Assembly: GCF_021044935.1 (NCBI RefSeq)
Contig: NZ_JAJNMP010000002.1
Coordinates: 186,001-250,000, forward strand
Direction of reading: 5' to 3'
Origin: Agromyces cavernae
GTDB lineage: Bacteria; Actinomycetota; Actinomycetes; Actinomycetales; Microbacteriaceae
DNA length: 64,000 nt
Each line of letters starts with the position of its first letter. Position 1 is the first letter of the stretch. The notes under the pieces are model-generated. The model saw only the letters and a list, made by a program, of their open reading frames with translations. It was not told the DNA's origin and searched no databases. Both the position numbers and the translations under genes were made by a program. Below are positions 24,701-32,425 of this stretch, piece after piece.

Positions 24701-25037
24701 ACCGGTCGTGGTGCCCTATGTCACCTTGGACACCGCAGAGGCGGCGATCGACGTTTCCCTCAGCGTCACCGGCAACAAGGTCCGAGGATCGCAGGTGCTG
24801 ACGATCACGGCGCAGAACAGCGGCGAGACTCCGGTCGCTCTCAGCGTGACGACCCCATATGGCGCCATTCGCATCGGAGAACTCGCGGCCGGCACGAGCA
24901 AGGACTACACGATCGATACCCATCTGCGCCGACTCCCAGCGTTCACCGTCGAGGTGACCGCCACCGCGCCGGACGGAACCGCACGCACCTACGACGTGCG
25001 GTACGCCGGCTCAGGCTACCCGTCGGACCGTCGGTAG
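21798..25037 (+). CDS. Secreted GH49 dextranase with glucodextranase-type modules
   Basis: Secreted endo-dextranase, 1079 residues. The Sec signal ends near VVPASAEE. The GH49 N-terminal beta domain begins near TTWWHENSVADPSAA, and the right-handed beta-helix spans about residues 270-650. Catalytic aspartates of the family are present: Asp422 in QTDGIEL and the pair Asp441/Asp442 in ANDDVLK, with the same 19/20 spacing as in Penicillium Dex49A (Asp376, 395, 396). The segment is strikingly like Arthrobacter dextranases. It is followed by a glucodextranase-B-like Ig module (about 665-735), a glucodextranase-C-like module (about 740-960, starting VSDPVGDDDGPGSYVYP) and a final beta domain. AGAGGAG precedes ATG 21798. 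It supplies substrate for the importer upstream. Confidence 0.92.
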   Translation: MPRAVLRHVARTITLATATILVATSSAVVPASAEEDHLIAEAAPSVAEISTATTAELTTWWHENSVADPSAAVADDAVRRSAFYDVNVATTTAPDISYDSFSYMSLPRGGKGKAGYTEEDGAEYAASAGLSMSWSSFEYATDVWVDVSMKTGQEISSVDQVTIRPTDLGLETKLVDPTTVRVKVPYSPDGYRFSVEFDPQQHTTYSNLAGGSGQLTTEAEGNRAIHTEPKNSMLIFANPKPVEAETERLIPTEQSGTIHRPQPGLVNNLSDITEEIIYFAPGTYYMGSDHHAVLPENVRWVYLAPGAYVKGAFRFFHDTQSRYKVTGLGVLSGEQYVYEADTTNGYQHNVNDNCHVTCVKMLQFESSDAEQILDLQGITINEPPYHSFVVYAHEGTTEVSVDRFHMDVENYKQVGSWYWQTDGIELYSGSTMKNTFFHANDDVLKMYHSDVTIENTVIWKNENGPVIQWGWTPRNIDGVSVTNTDIIHNRMYWKDVKYNTCIFNSSSHWQDMGANDRADPSTTVKNMRFVDTRVEGMTNCAIRVFALSDTENIDIDGLEIEAWNELDMDAQASLLKRYTDTSGTKVTIGNEMTEHNGISLHNYTVGGTAILRAGDNWASDELGRLNFDGDTWDSWNVWSDDEPTGQAPTLHLENLADGSTSTAREIHVTGTTDAPNVTVSVNGTKTTVPVVEGRFDAPATLPAISNRIVVTATASTGVMAVERRTLYAFGTKIGAVSDPVGDDDGPGSYVYPTDGAFNPGSLDLTGLEVYRDGETVRFLTSTAGVINNPWGGNGMSTQRVNIYLSDRSARTTSPLLPGTNTSVNGPWKYAIVADGRYDSSRFGSGVYTADLTRAADAQLQVIPSGMIVSSIPASALSGIDLQQAGYQVSMYSDAEDGEGIGNVRPVYSAACWQGDGCPSFVGQYRLGGGAGDWTDVGEAKDTDATDSNAIDIISGDAPQSTVMDWTLGPVVVPYVTLDTAEAAIDVSLSVTGNKVRGSQVLTITAQNSGETPVALSVTTPYGAIRIGELAAGTSKDYTIDTHLRRLPAFTVEVTATAPDGTARTYDVRYAGSGYPSDRR

Positions 25038-25042
25038 AGAGA

Positions 25043-25073
25043 TGGTCGGCGGCCGCGTCGGCAGCGCCGACCA
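25043..25073. terminator. Bidirectional terminator candidate
   Basis: TGGTCGGCG (25043-25051) and CGCCGACCA (25065-25073) are exact complements around a 13-base loop, in the short gap between convergent dextranase and response-regulator genes. There is no U-tract. Confidence 0.5.
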
Positions 25074-25099
25074 CCGCAGCCCGCGCTCAGTCGACGAGA

Positions 25100-25747
25100 T
25101 CAGGGAGCGAGTCCGTTCCGGTATGCCCAGATGACGATCTGAACTCGGTCGCGGAGGTGCAGTTTGGCGAGGATGCGGCCGACGTGGGTCTTCACCGTAG
25201 CCTCGGCCAGGAAGACGGCAGACGCGATCTCCGCGTTGCCGAGCCCCCGTGCCACGAGCCTCGCGACCTCGAGTTCGCGTTCGGTGAGTGCCGCCTCGGC
25301 GGCGACGCGTCGGCCGGGGTCGGGCAGGACCGGGAGCATCAGCTCGATGAGACGGCTCGTGGTCGACGGGGAGAGCACCGCGTCGCCGCGGTGCACGGTG
25401 CGGATCGCGGTGGCGAGCTCATCGACGGAGGCGTCCTTCAGGAGGAATCCGGATGCCCCGGCGCGCAACGCCGCGAAGACGTACTCGTCGGCGTCGAACG
25501 TCGTCAGCACGAGCACTCGGGTGTCGGCGTGACGTTCGAGGATCCGGTGGGTGGCGTCGATGCCGTCGAGCTGGGGCATCCGGATGTCCATCAGCACGAC
25601 ATCGGGTCTGGTCCGGCTCGCTTCGCGCACGGCGTCTGCGCCGGTCGCGGCCTCGCCGACGACCTCCATGTCGGGCTGTGCGTCGACGCTCGCCACGGCG
25701 CCCGCGCGCACCAGTGCCTGGTCGTCGACGGCCAGGACGCGGATCAT
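25100..25747 (-). CDS. NarL/LuxR-type response regulator
   Basis: DNA-binding response regulator, 215 residues. The receiver domain has the acidic pair DD (8-9), phosphoacceptor Asp54 in VVLMDIRMP, Thr in VLTTFD and Lys in FLLKDA. The C-terminal LuxR-type helix-turn-helix runs from LTERELEVARLVARG to TVKTHVGRILAKL. Its ATG overlaps the stop of the kinase gene (ATGA 25744), making a cotranscribed pair. Targets are unknown; the membrane protein at the head of the operon is the obvious candidate. Confidence 0.93.
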   Translation of the reverse strand: MIRVLAVDDQALVRAGAVASVDAQPDMEVVGEAATGADAVREASRTRPDVVLMDIRMPQLDGIDATHRILERHADTRVLVLTTFDADEYVFAALRAGASGFLLKDASVDELATAIRTVHRGDAVLSPSTTSRLIELMLPVLPDPGRRVAAEAALTERELEVARLVARGLGNAEIASAVFLAEATVKTHVGRILAKLHLRDRVQIVIWAYRNGLAP

Positions 25748-26919
25748 CCGGCGTGCCCGGAGTGCAGGGGTGTTCTCGCGGTGATGGTGAACCCATCGTG
25801 GCCGGTGTACTCGGCCGTCAACGTGCCGTCGACCGCGCGCAGTCGTTCGCTCATGCCCCGTAATCCCATTCCGGGCCCGATGGTCTCGGCCTGCGGGCGC
25901 CCGAGCACACGATCGTTCGCCACGGTCACGGCCAGGTCGTCATCGCTCCACCGCATCGAGAGGTCGATGGCAGCACCGGCGTGCGCATGCTTCGTCACGT
26001 TGGTCAACGCCTCCTGCACGAAGCGGTAGACGGACACCTGCGCGGGAACTCCGAGCGGCCTCGGCGTGCCCTCCGTCGTGTACGTGACGTCGGCGCCGAG
26101 TGCGCGCACCTGCTCGATCAGCGCGGGGAGCTCCGCGAGCGTCGGTTGCGGGCGCGGTGTGGCATCGTCGCGAAGCAGTCGGAGCATGACCCTGATCTCG
26201 TGAAGTGAATTGCGCGCGGTCTCCTCGATCGTCGTGAGTGCGGGCGCTCGCCGCGACTCGTTGAAACGAGCCACCCTCGCCTGCCCGATGATGACGGCCA
26301 GCGAATGGGCGAGGATGTCGTGCATGTCGCGCGAGACCCGGGCGCGCTCCTCGAATGCGGCGAGCGCCTCGCGCTGCTCCCTTTCGCGCCGTTCGCCCTC
26401 CGCGCGCTCCTCCGCGACGCGGGTTGCGTGCACCTGGGCGCGTCGCAGGCGTCCCATCGTCCACGAGCACGTCACGACGGCCGCGAAGAGGAGGAACAGC
26501 AACCACGGCGACGGCCCGAATCCCGACCCGATGACGCTCGCATCCGCGGCGTAGCGACCGGCCGCGATGGCTGCACCGACGAGCCCGACCGCGATGGCCG
26601 GCCAGTTTGCGCCCGTCGCGACGCCGTACGCCGCCGCGGAGTAGAGCGCGATCGGGAACACGAGTGTCGAGGGCAGCACGAAGAACAGGCCCGTCACAGC
26701 GACTTGGCCACCGACCGCGGCCGCGACGACGACCAGCACGGTCAACGGTCGGGAGCGGCGCCAGGGCAACGCCAAGTGTGCGACGAGCGCGAGTGCCATC
26801 ACGACCCATGCGGCGAGGCCGGTGAGCGACGTGAACGCGACAACCGCAGTGAGGGGGAGCAGCGTGAGCGCGGCGGCAGCGGCGATAAGCAGGTCGGCGC
26901 GAGTCGGTGTCGTGGTCAT
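25744..26919 (-). CDS. HisKA_3-type sensor histidine kinase
   Basis: Membrane histidine kinase, 391 residues. The N-terminal half has five or six hydrophobic segments (about residues 8-155) with almost no extracytoplasmic domain, so it probably senses a membrane signal. The phosphoacceptor is His200 in SRDMHDILAHSL, after a charged coiled-coil linker (about 165-195). The ATPase has VQEALTNVTKHAHA and GPGMGLRGMSERL. A GAGG within the stop region of the upstream membrane-protein gene serves as ribosome site (seven-base gap). It pairs with the NarL-type regulator. Confidence 0.92.
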   Translation of the reverse strand: MTTTPTRADLLIAAAAALTLLPLTAVVAFTSLTGLAAWVVMALALVAHLALPWRRSRPLTVLVVVAAAVGGQVAVTGLFFVLPSTLVFPIALYSAAAYGVATGANWPAIAVGLVGAAIAAGRYAADASVIGSGFGPSPWLLFLLFAAVVTCSWTMGRLRRAQVHATRVAEERAEGERREREQREALAAFEERARVSRDMHDILAHSLAVIIGQARVARFNESRRAPALTTIEETARNSLHEIRVMLRLLRDDATPRPQPTLAELPALIEQVRALGADVTYTTEGTPRPLGVPAQVSVYRFVQEALTNVTKHAHAGAAIDLSMRWSDDDLAVTVANDRVLGRPQAETIGPGMGLRGMSERLRAVDGTLTAEYTGHDGFTITARTPLHSGHAG

Positions 26920-26926
26920 GAAGCCC

Positions 26927-27841
26927 TCATCTCGCGGTCGCCCCCTCGGTTCGTGTCGCTGCCTGACCGCGGAGCGACGGATGCCCGTCCATGAAGCGGA
27001 GCGTCGCGGCGAGCACTGCCACTCCGAGCATGAGCCATGTGCCGTAGACGCACAACACCATCAACGTCGCTTCGCCGTTCGCGAACTCGACGGAGCCGGT
27101 CGAGACGCCCGTCATCTGAGCGATCAGCCCGAAGACCATGAGGAATCCCATGCTGAGCAGGGCAGCCGACCCGAGCCACCCGCCCACGATGAGCAGCCAC
27201 CCAGGCACCACGGGCTTCCGTGACGAGGCGAGCAGCAGCACCAGGACCAGGGCTGCGCCGAAGGCGAGCAGTTCCAGTGCGGGGAACGGCGCGTGGGCGC
27301 CGGGCGTGTGGCTCGAGACATCCTGCATCCACAACCAGAGCTTCAGCAGCGGATAAGGGAGGGTGAATGCGACAGCCAACCAGACCAGCGCCGTCCCCGC
27401 CCGCGTGGAGTGGCCGGAAGCGACCTGCGTCCTCCCCGCCCGCAACCGCCAGGTCCAGGCGACAGTGGCGACCGCGGCGAGCAGATTCACGCCACGTGCG
27501 ATCGCCCCCGGCCAGTCGACGGTCGCGAAATCTCCCGCCGGAATGCCCGTCACCAAGAAGAACGCCCGGAATCCGTCGAGGATCGCACCGCCTGACGCGC
27601 CGAAGAAGAACACCGCTGCGGCCCAGCCGAGAATGGTCGCGGTTCGGGTGCCGCGCATGGAATGCGACGCGTTGACCGACGCGAGCAGGAGGCCCGCGGC
27701 GATGAACGTGACCCAGCGCGGCGGGAAGATGAGTGCGTACGCTTCGGTCGTGCCGATCAGGAGAGCCGTTGACGAGGCGACGATGGCGAGCGTCGACACT
27801 CCGATCACGAGTGCGAGGGTGCCGAGCGGTTTCGATGTCAT
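26927..27841 (-). CDS. Polytopic membrane protein, unknown function
   Basis: 304 residues from ATG 27841, about eight hydrophobic segments and no recognised enzymatic motif. Upstream in-frame codons give a soluble Arg-rich stretch with no membrane character, so the internal ATG starting MTSKPLGTLALVIGV is preferred. It is the first gene of an operon with a NarL-type two-component pair, and could be a co-sensor or regulatory partner of the kinase, which itself lacks a sensor domain. That role is inference only. Confidence 0.75.
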   Translation of the reverse strand: MTSKPLGTLALVIGVSTLAIVASSTALLIGTTEAYALIFPPRWVTFIAAGLLLASVNASHSMRGTRTATILGWAAAVFFFGASGGAILDGFRAFFLVTGIPAGDFATVDWPGAIARGVNLLAAVATVAWTWRLRAGRTQVASGHSTRAGTALVWLAVAFTLPYPLLKLWLWMQDVSSHTPGAHAPFPALELLAFGAALVLVLLLASSRKPVVPGWLLIVGGWLGSAALLSMGFLMVFGLIAQMTGVSTGSVEFANGEATLMVLCVYGTWLMLGVAVLAATLRFMDGHPSLRGQAATRTEGATAR

Positions 27842-28024
27842 GTGCCAAGCATCGGCGGATGACCCGCGCCGCACATCCACCGCGGGTCGCGACACTGTCC
27901 GACCTGGGTCTCGGACGCCCACGTTGGCGTACCGGCTAACCGGCGTTTGCCCCAGGCATTGCTCGTCGCCGTCCGCAGACGTCCCGACCAGCGTCAGGAT
28001 CAGCAGAGATCACTCGCTGTGTCT

Positions 28025-28429
28025 TCATCCGACACGGCTCAGCAGTGTGACAAGCGTCGCGACTTCGTCGTCGGTCAGACGTCCGAAGACATCGTGTTGG
28101 ATGTTCGTCATCACCTCGGCCAGCCGGTGAGACGCCTCGTGGCCGGTGGAGGTGAGCGAGACCAAGATTCTACGGCCGTGGCTCGGGTCCTTGGCGCGCA
28201 ACACGAGGCCACGCTCCTCGAGCGAACGCACGGTGTTGGTGACGTCACCACGATCGAGCGCCGTTGCCCGAGCGAGGTCGGACTGGCTCAGCGACTCCGC
28301 GATCGCGGCGAGTGCGGCAATGCATCGGTACTGGTAGCCGGTGAATCCCTCGGCAGCCAAGGCGTGGTGCAGTCGCTGATGTGATCGAGCTGCAGCAGAA
28401 CTCAGTATCCACGTTGGGAGCGGCTCCAT
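28025..28429 (-). CDS. MarR family transcriptional regulator
   Basis: MarR-type winged-helix protein, 134 residues from ATG 28429. The recognition helix region is SQSDLARATALDRGDVTNTV and the wing is KDPSHGRRILVSLTSTG. An alternative ATG at 28474 would place one of the operator copies (28456-28468) inside the coding region; the shorter start is preferred. Two identical-arm operators lie between it and the divergent small protein gene. It most likely represses both. The segment between this gene and the membrane protein gene (27842-28024) holds no further gene that I can see. Confidence 0.87.
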   Translation of the reverse strand: MEPLPTWILSSAAARSHQRLHHALAAEGFTGYQYRCIAALAAIAESLSQSDLARATALDRGDVTNTVRSLEERGLVLRAKDPSHGRRILVSLTSTGHEASHRLAEVMTNIQHDVFGRLTDDEVATLVTLLSRVG

Positions 28430-28455
28430 CGCATTCTTCACCCAAAAGCCTTTCG

Positions 28456-28468
28456 TTGGTACCACCAA
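28456..28468. promoter_or_regulatory. MarR operator, copy 1
   Basis: TTGGT-ACC-ACCAA, a perfect 5-3-5 inverted repeat. The second copy is centred exactly 25 bases away, roughly two and a half helical turns. Confidence 0.7.
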
Positions 28469-28480
28469 CAACATAGTGTG

Positions 28481-28493
28481 TTGGTAACACCAA
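28481..28493. promoter_or_regulatory. MarR operator, copy 2
   Basis: TTGGT-AAC-ACCAA, the same arms as copy 1. It lies seven bases before the AAGGAGG ribosome site of the plus-strand gene, so binding would block its promoter. Confidence 0.7.
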
Positions 28494-28511
28494 GATTACA
28501 AGGAGGAACTC

Positions 28512-28931
28512 GTGCCCACCAGATCTCTTCCCACTGTCATCGGTCCTACCGAAAACGCGCTCCGCGCGCTCTTGACCGCCACCCTGTCGACGACCCGGAT
28601 CGATGGGTATGTCGCCTGGGTCGTACTGAACGCCGTCAGTCGCGCCCAGAGCGGCGACTGGCGACCCGCTACCGCCAAGGCATTGAAGGTCCCGCAGTCA
28701 GTTGTCGATGACGTCGCGGAGCGCCTCGAAAGGGACGGTCTGCTCACCGGCGCCGGCGTGCTGACAGACGACGGCACGCGGGAGCTGGAAGCCGCGCGCT
28801 CCGCCGTCGCCCGGGCCACGTCGCGCGTGGTTGCCGGAATCGACGACGCCGATCAGGAGCAGGCGCGCCGAACGCTTGACCAGATCCGCCGCAACGCGGA
28901 GGCGGAGCTGATGAAACTGTCGACAGGGTGA
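28512..28931 (+). CDS. Small winged-helix-like protein divergent from MarR
   Basis: 139 residues, not recognised with certainty. GTG 28512 follows a strong AAGGAGGAACTC. The middle (about residues 35-100) reads like a MarR-type winged helix: YVAWVVLNAVSRAQ, ATAKALKVPQSVVDDVAERLERDGLL, then GVLTDDGTRELEAARS, with a charged C-terminal helix. It may be a second regulator or a protein that antagonises the divergent MarR. Gene order and shared operators argue that the MarR protein controls it. Confidence 0.65.
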   Translation: MPTRSLPTVIGPTENALRALLTATLSTTRIDGYVAWVVLNAVSRAQSGDWRPATAKALKVPQSVVDDVAERLERDGLLTGAGVLTDDGTRELEAARSAVARATSRVVAGIDDADQEQARRTLDQIRRNAEAELMKLSTG

Positions 28932-29083
28932 CGCTCACAGGATGGCATTCGTGCGCGCCGGCGCGGCGGTATCGAGCCCGATGACGGTAGCCAGATCGGC
29001 TGACCCGAATGGATTGTCCGACCCGGTCGGTGACTTGGTCCGCGACCGGGGAGTTGGTGAAGACCGTCGCGAAGAGGAAGCTC

Positions 29084-29824
29084 TCACCCTCCGCCGATCA
29101 ACTCCTCGAGGCCGGCGATCGGGTCGTAGAGCCCCGCGTCGAGGATCCACGTCTGCAGCTGCTTGTCGAACCCGGTGATGACGGCCAGGCCGACGACCAC
29201 GAAGATGGCGCCGATCACCTTGCGGAACCAGCCGCCGGGGTTCGCGAGCCAGCCGAGGCGGCGCACGAGGCCGCGGCCGAGCAGGGCGATGAGGAGCAGC
29301 ATCGCGGCGAGCCCGACCGCGTACGCGATGACGTAGATCACTCCTTCGGCGAATGAGACGGGCAGCACTGCGGCGATGATGAGCGCGTAGGTGGGGCTGC
29401 AGCTCGAGAACACGGGCCCGAGGGCTGCGCCGGTGAGGATGTCACCCATCGTGCTCTGCCGCGACACCGAACGGTCGAGGAACTCGCCGCTGCGTGCCTG
29501 CAGCCGGAGCGCTGTCGAGAGGCGATCCCATAACGCGGGGAAGAGCAGGTCCACGCCGAGCAGGATGATGATGCCGCCCGACACGAGTTGCCACACCTGC
29601 GGCGGCACACCGAGCAGCGCAGTGGTGGCCTTGAGCAGCAGGGTGAAGGCCACCACGCTCACCGCGAGGGACGCGGCGATGACGTACGGCCGCCGGCGTG
29701 CCCGGCGCTCGTCGCCGCCCCCCACGATCGCACCGCCCACGATGACGGGCAGGAGCGGCAACACGCACGGTGCCGCGACGGTCAGGACGCCCGCGGCGAG
29801 GCTCAGTACGAGGGAGGGAGTCAT
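29084..29824 (-). CDS. ccdA: CcdA-type thiol-disulfide transmembrane transporter
   Basis: Membrane protein of the CcdA/DsbD family, 246 residues, six predicted membrane segments, passing reducing equivalents from cytosolic thioredoxin to the extracytoplasmic side. The two conserved cysteines are Cys20 in VAAPCVLPLLP and Cys142 in GPVFSSCSPTYA. It lies 52 bases downstream of a thioredoxin-like lipoprotein gene on the same strand, which is the natural electron acceptor. No cytochrome c maturation genes are nearby, so a general thiol-redox or stress role is as likely as heme delivery. The 152 bases before it (28932-29083) show no gene. Confidence 0.88.
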   Translation of the reverse strand: MTPSLVLSLAAGVLTVAAPCVLPLLPVIVGGAIVGGGDERRARRRPYVIAASLAVSVVAFTLLLKATTALLGVPPQVWQLVSGGIIILLGVDLLFPALWDRLSTALRLQARSGEFLDRSVSRQSTMGDILTGAALGPVFSSCSPTYALIIAAVLPVSFAEGVIYVIAYAVGLAAMLLLIALLGRGLVRRLGWLANPGGWFRKVIGAIFVVVGLAVITGFDKQLQTWILDAGLYDPIAGLEELIGGG

Positions 29825-29876
29825 GGGCGCGTGGCGCTTCGGTCGGTATCGGCGGTCGAGTTGCGGCGCGTCAGGT

Positions 29877-30377
29877 TCACGGGATCGCCGCGACGAGCGA
29901 CGCGATCGACGGGTCGTCGTAGAGCACGGTGCGCGAGATCAGCTCTCCCCGGTCGTCGACGAACACGACGGTGGTCTGCAGTGTCACGCCGTACTTCTGG
30001 CGCAGGTCGGTGCGGTTGTCGTAGTCGACCTTGAACACCGTGAGGCCGTCGGGCGCGCCCTGGGTGCGGAGCTCCTCGTCGAGCTGGCGGCACTTCGGAC
30101 ACCAGGTCGCGTGGAAGAACAGAACCTTCGGCCCGGCGGTGGACTCGATCGCCCCATCGGTGTAATCGAGATAGGCGCCCTCCGAGGGCGCGAGCGGCGC
30201 GACGGATGAACCGGCCTCCGCGTCCGCGCGTGGTGTCGGGATCTCCGGGGTCGCGCTCGGAGTGCTGATCCGATCGCTCGAACCGGGGGGCGCGGCATCC
30301 GTCGGTTGGGTCGCACACCCGGTGAGTGCGAGTGCGGATGCGAGCAGCGCGGCCGCGCCCCTTCTGCGTGCGTGCAT
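29877..30377 (-). CDS. Thioredoxin-like lipoprotein
   Basis: Membrane-anchored thioredoxin-fold protein, 166 residues. The lipoprotein signal RRRGAAALLASALALTGC puts the lipid on Cys21. A Pro/Ser-rich linker (about 22-62) precedes the domain. The active site is WCPKC (Cys93, Cys96), and the cis-proline region is TLQTTVVFVDD, where Thr replaces the usual Pro. It is probably kept reduced by CcdA encoded next. A GCGGGG/CCCCGC hairpin (30395-30411) lies in the leader just upstream of the start. Confidence 0.87.
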   Translation of the reverse strand: MHARRRGAAALLASALALTGCATQPTDAAPPGSSDRISTPSATPEIPTPRADAEAGSSVAPLAPSEGAYLDYTDGAIESTAGPKVLFFHATWCPKCRQLDEELRTQGAPDGLTVFKVDYDNRTDLRQKYGVTLQTTVVFVDDRGELISRTVLYDDPSIASLVAAIP

Positions 30378-30567
30378 CGTGCCTCGTCCGATCTGCGGGG
30401 ATCCGCCCCGCTCACACCCACGCTAACCAGGGCGCCGAGGGCCGGGTGATGCGAGAGATTACGGATTGCTGACGTCGGGAACCCCTCACGAACCGGAGGC
30501 AGCGCCCGTCATGGGATCGTAAGGATCTCCCGCCCGGCGCGCGACCCGAGCGCGGCATGGTGGAGTG

Positions 30568-31365
30568 ATGGTGGACATCGTGGGCGTGATCGGCGGCACC
30601 GGCGTGGGCGAGCTCGTCGTCGGCGGCGAGATGCGCGACATTCCGACGCCATTCGGTTCGGTGATCGTCACCGTGGGCGAGCTCGCCGGACGGCGCGTCG
30701 CGTTCCTGCCCCGGCACGGCGCAGGCCACACGATCGCGCCCCATCTCATCAACGCACGCGCCAACCTGTGGGCGCTCGCGAGCCTGGGTGTGCGCGCAGT
30801 GGTCTCGACAGCCGCCGTCGGGTCGCTCAGGCCGGGGTTTCCGACCGAGTCGTTCGCGCTCGCCGACCAGCTCGTCGACCGCACGGCCGGGCGGGCCGAC
30901 ACGTTCTTCGACGGCGGACTCGTGCGGCATCTGCCGTTCGCCGAGCCGTTCTGCCCGGTGCTGCGATCGCTCGCGATCGATGTACTGCCGGATGCCGCGC
31001 CGCGGGCGACCGTCGCCGTGATCCAAGGGCCGAGGTTCTCGACCGCGGCCGAGTCGCGCATCTTCCGCGAGTCGGGCATCGACCTCGTGAACATGTCGCT
31101 GTGCCCAGAAGTCGCGCTCGCCGCCGAGATCGGGATCGGCACCGTCACGATGTGCATCGTCACAGACACCGACAGCGGCACCTCCGCCGGCGATCCCGAC
31201 GCGGTCACCGCCGAGCTCGTCTTCCGCCGGCTCGCCGCGGTGAAGCCGCGCATCGTGGCGGCGATCGAGGGCATCGTCGCGGCTGTGCCGAGCCGGTACA
31301 TGCCGCGGCCACTCATGGATGACGAGGCGGTCGCGGCGCTCCGAGCGCTGCGGGTGGCGCGATGA
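30568..31365 (+). CDS. MTA/purine nucleoside phosphorylase family
   Basis: S-methyl-5'-thioadenosine phosphorylase-like enzyme (PNP/MTAP superfamily), 265 residues, cytosolic. Family motifs: GVIGGTGVGEL (phosphate loop), FLPRHGAGHTIAPHLINARAN, STAAVGSL, VAVIQGPRFSTAAE and VNMSLCPEVALAAE. The first methionine is uncertain: GTG 30565 and ATG 30568 are adjacent after a GGAG. It is coupled to the epimerase gene by ATGA at 31362. The GPRF-x-T-A-A-E block matches MTAP more than plain PNP. MTA salvage is the default call; 6-oxopurine nucleosides are possible. Confidence 0.85.
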   Translation: MVDIVGVIGGTGVGELVVGGEMRDIPTPFGSVIVTVGELAGRRVAFLPRHGAGHTIAPHLINARANLWALASLGVRAVVSTAAVGSLRPGFPTESFALADQLVDRTAGRADTFFDGGLVRHLPFAEPFCPVLRSLAIDVLPDAAPRATVAVIQGPRFSTAAESRIFRESGIDLVNMSLCPEVALAAEIGIGTVTMCIVTDTDSGTSAGDPDAVTAELVFRRLAAVKPRIVAAIEGIVAAVPSRYMPRPLMDDEAVAALRALRVAR

Positions 31366-32402
31366 CCCTGCTCGTCACGGGCGGCGCCGGGTTCATCGGC
31401 GGAACGATCGTGAAGCTCGCAGTGGCGCGCGGCCACGACGTGCGGGTTCTCGATTCGCTGCGCGACGACGTGCACCGCGTGGAACCGAAGCCGATCGACG
31501 GTGTCCAGTTCCTGCGCGGCGACATCCGTGATCCCGACACGCTCGACCGGGCGCTGCGGGGCGTCGAGATCGTCTGCCACCAGGCCGCGAAGGTCGGCCT
31601 CGGCGTCGATCTCTCGGACGCACCCGACTACGCCTCGACGAACGTCACCGGTACTGCGGAGCTCGTCGCCGCGATGGGCCGAGCCGGCGTGATTCGGCTC
31701 GTGCTCGCGTCATCGATGGTCGTGTACGGCGAGGGCGCGTATCGCGACGCGATCGGACGCCGTCGCCGACCGGCCGCCCGCGCTTCACGCGACCTCGACG
31801 CCGGCCGGTTCGAGCCGCGCGACCCCGACTCCGGCGAACCGCTCACGCCCGACCTCATCGACGAGGACGACGCGCTCGACCCCCGCAACATCTACGCGCT
31901 CACGAAGCTCGCGCAGGAGCACCTCGCGGCGACGTGGGCCCGCACGGCCGCCGGAACGGCGGCGATGCTGCGCTACCACAACGTCTACGGCCCCGGTATG
32001 CCGCGCAACACCCCGTATGCCGGGGTTGCAGCCCTGTTCCGCTCGGCGATCGAGCGGGGCGAGGGGCCGCGCGTCTTCGAAGACGGCCGGCAGCGGCGCG
32101 ACTTCGTGCACGTCACGGATGTCGCGAGCGCGAACCTCGCGGCGATCGATTGGCTGCCCGCGCAGGCACCCGGCACCGTGCGTGCCTTCAACGTTGGATC
32201 CGGCACGGTCACCACGGTCGGCGAGGTCGCCGAAGGCCTCGCGCGGGTCATGCGCGGGCCGGCGCCAGTCGTCACCGGCGAGTACCGCCTCGGCGACGTG
32301 CGGCACATCACCGCGTCCTCCGCACGTGCCCGCGCGGAACTCGGCTGGCAGGCAGCGGTGCCCCTCGAGGACGGGCTCCGCGAGTTCGCCACCGCTCGCT
32401 GA
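31362..32402 (+). CDS. NAD-dependent epimerase/dehydratase
   Basis: Short-chain dehydrogenase of the extended (nucleotide-sugar epimerase) class, 346 residues. NAD-binding GGAGFIGG is at residues 7-14, followed by HQAAKVGLG, the catalytic serine region LASSMVVYGEG and the YALTKLAQE motif holding the active-site Tyr and Lys. Substrate-side NVYGPGMPRN and RDFVHVTDVA are typical of UDP-hexose epimerases. A proline/arginine-rich insert lies at about residues 128-160. It ends 23 bases before the convergent kinase gene. It may make a sugar for the GT2/DUF2064 operon beyond the two-component genes. Confidence 0.87.
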   Translation: MTLLVTGGAGFIGGTIVKLAVARGHDVRVLDSLRDDVHRVEPKPIDGVQFLRGDIRDPDTLDRALRGVEIVCHQAAKVGLGVDLSDAPDYASTNVTGTAELVAAMGRAGVIRLVLASSMVVYGEGAYRDAIGRRRRPAARASRDLDAGRFEPRDPDSGEPLTPDLIDEDDALDPRNIYALTKLAQEHLAATWARTAAGTAAMLRYHNVYGPGMPRNTPYAGVAALFRSAIERGEGPRVFEDGRQRRDFVHVTDVASANLAAIDWLPAQAPGTVRAFNVGSGTVTTVGEVAEGLARVMRGPAPVVTGEYRLGDVRHITASSARARAELGWQAAVPLEDGLREFATAR

Positions 32403-32425
32403 CCGTCGCGGCACCGGCCGACGCC

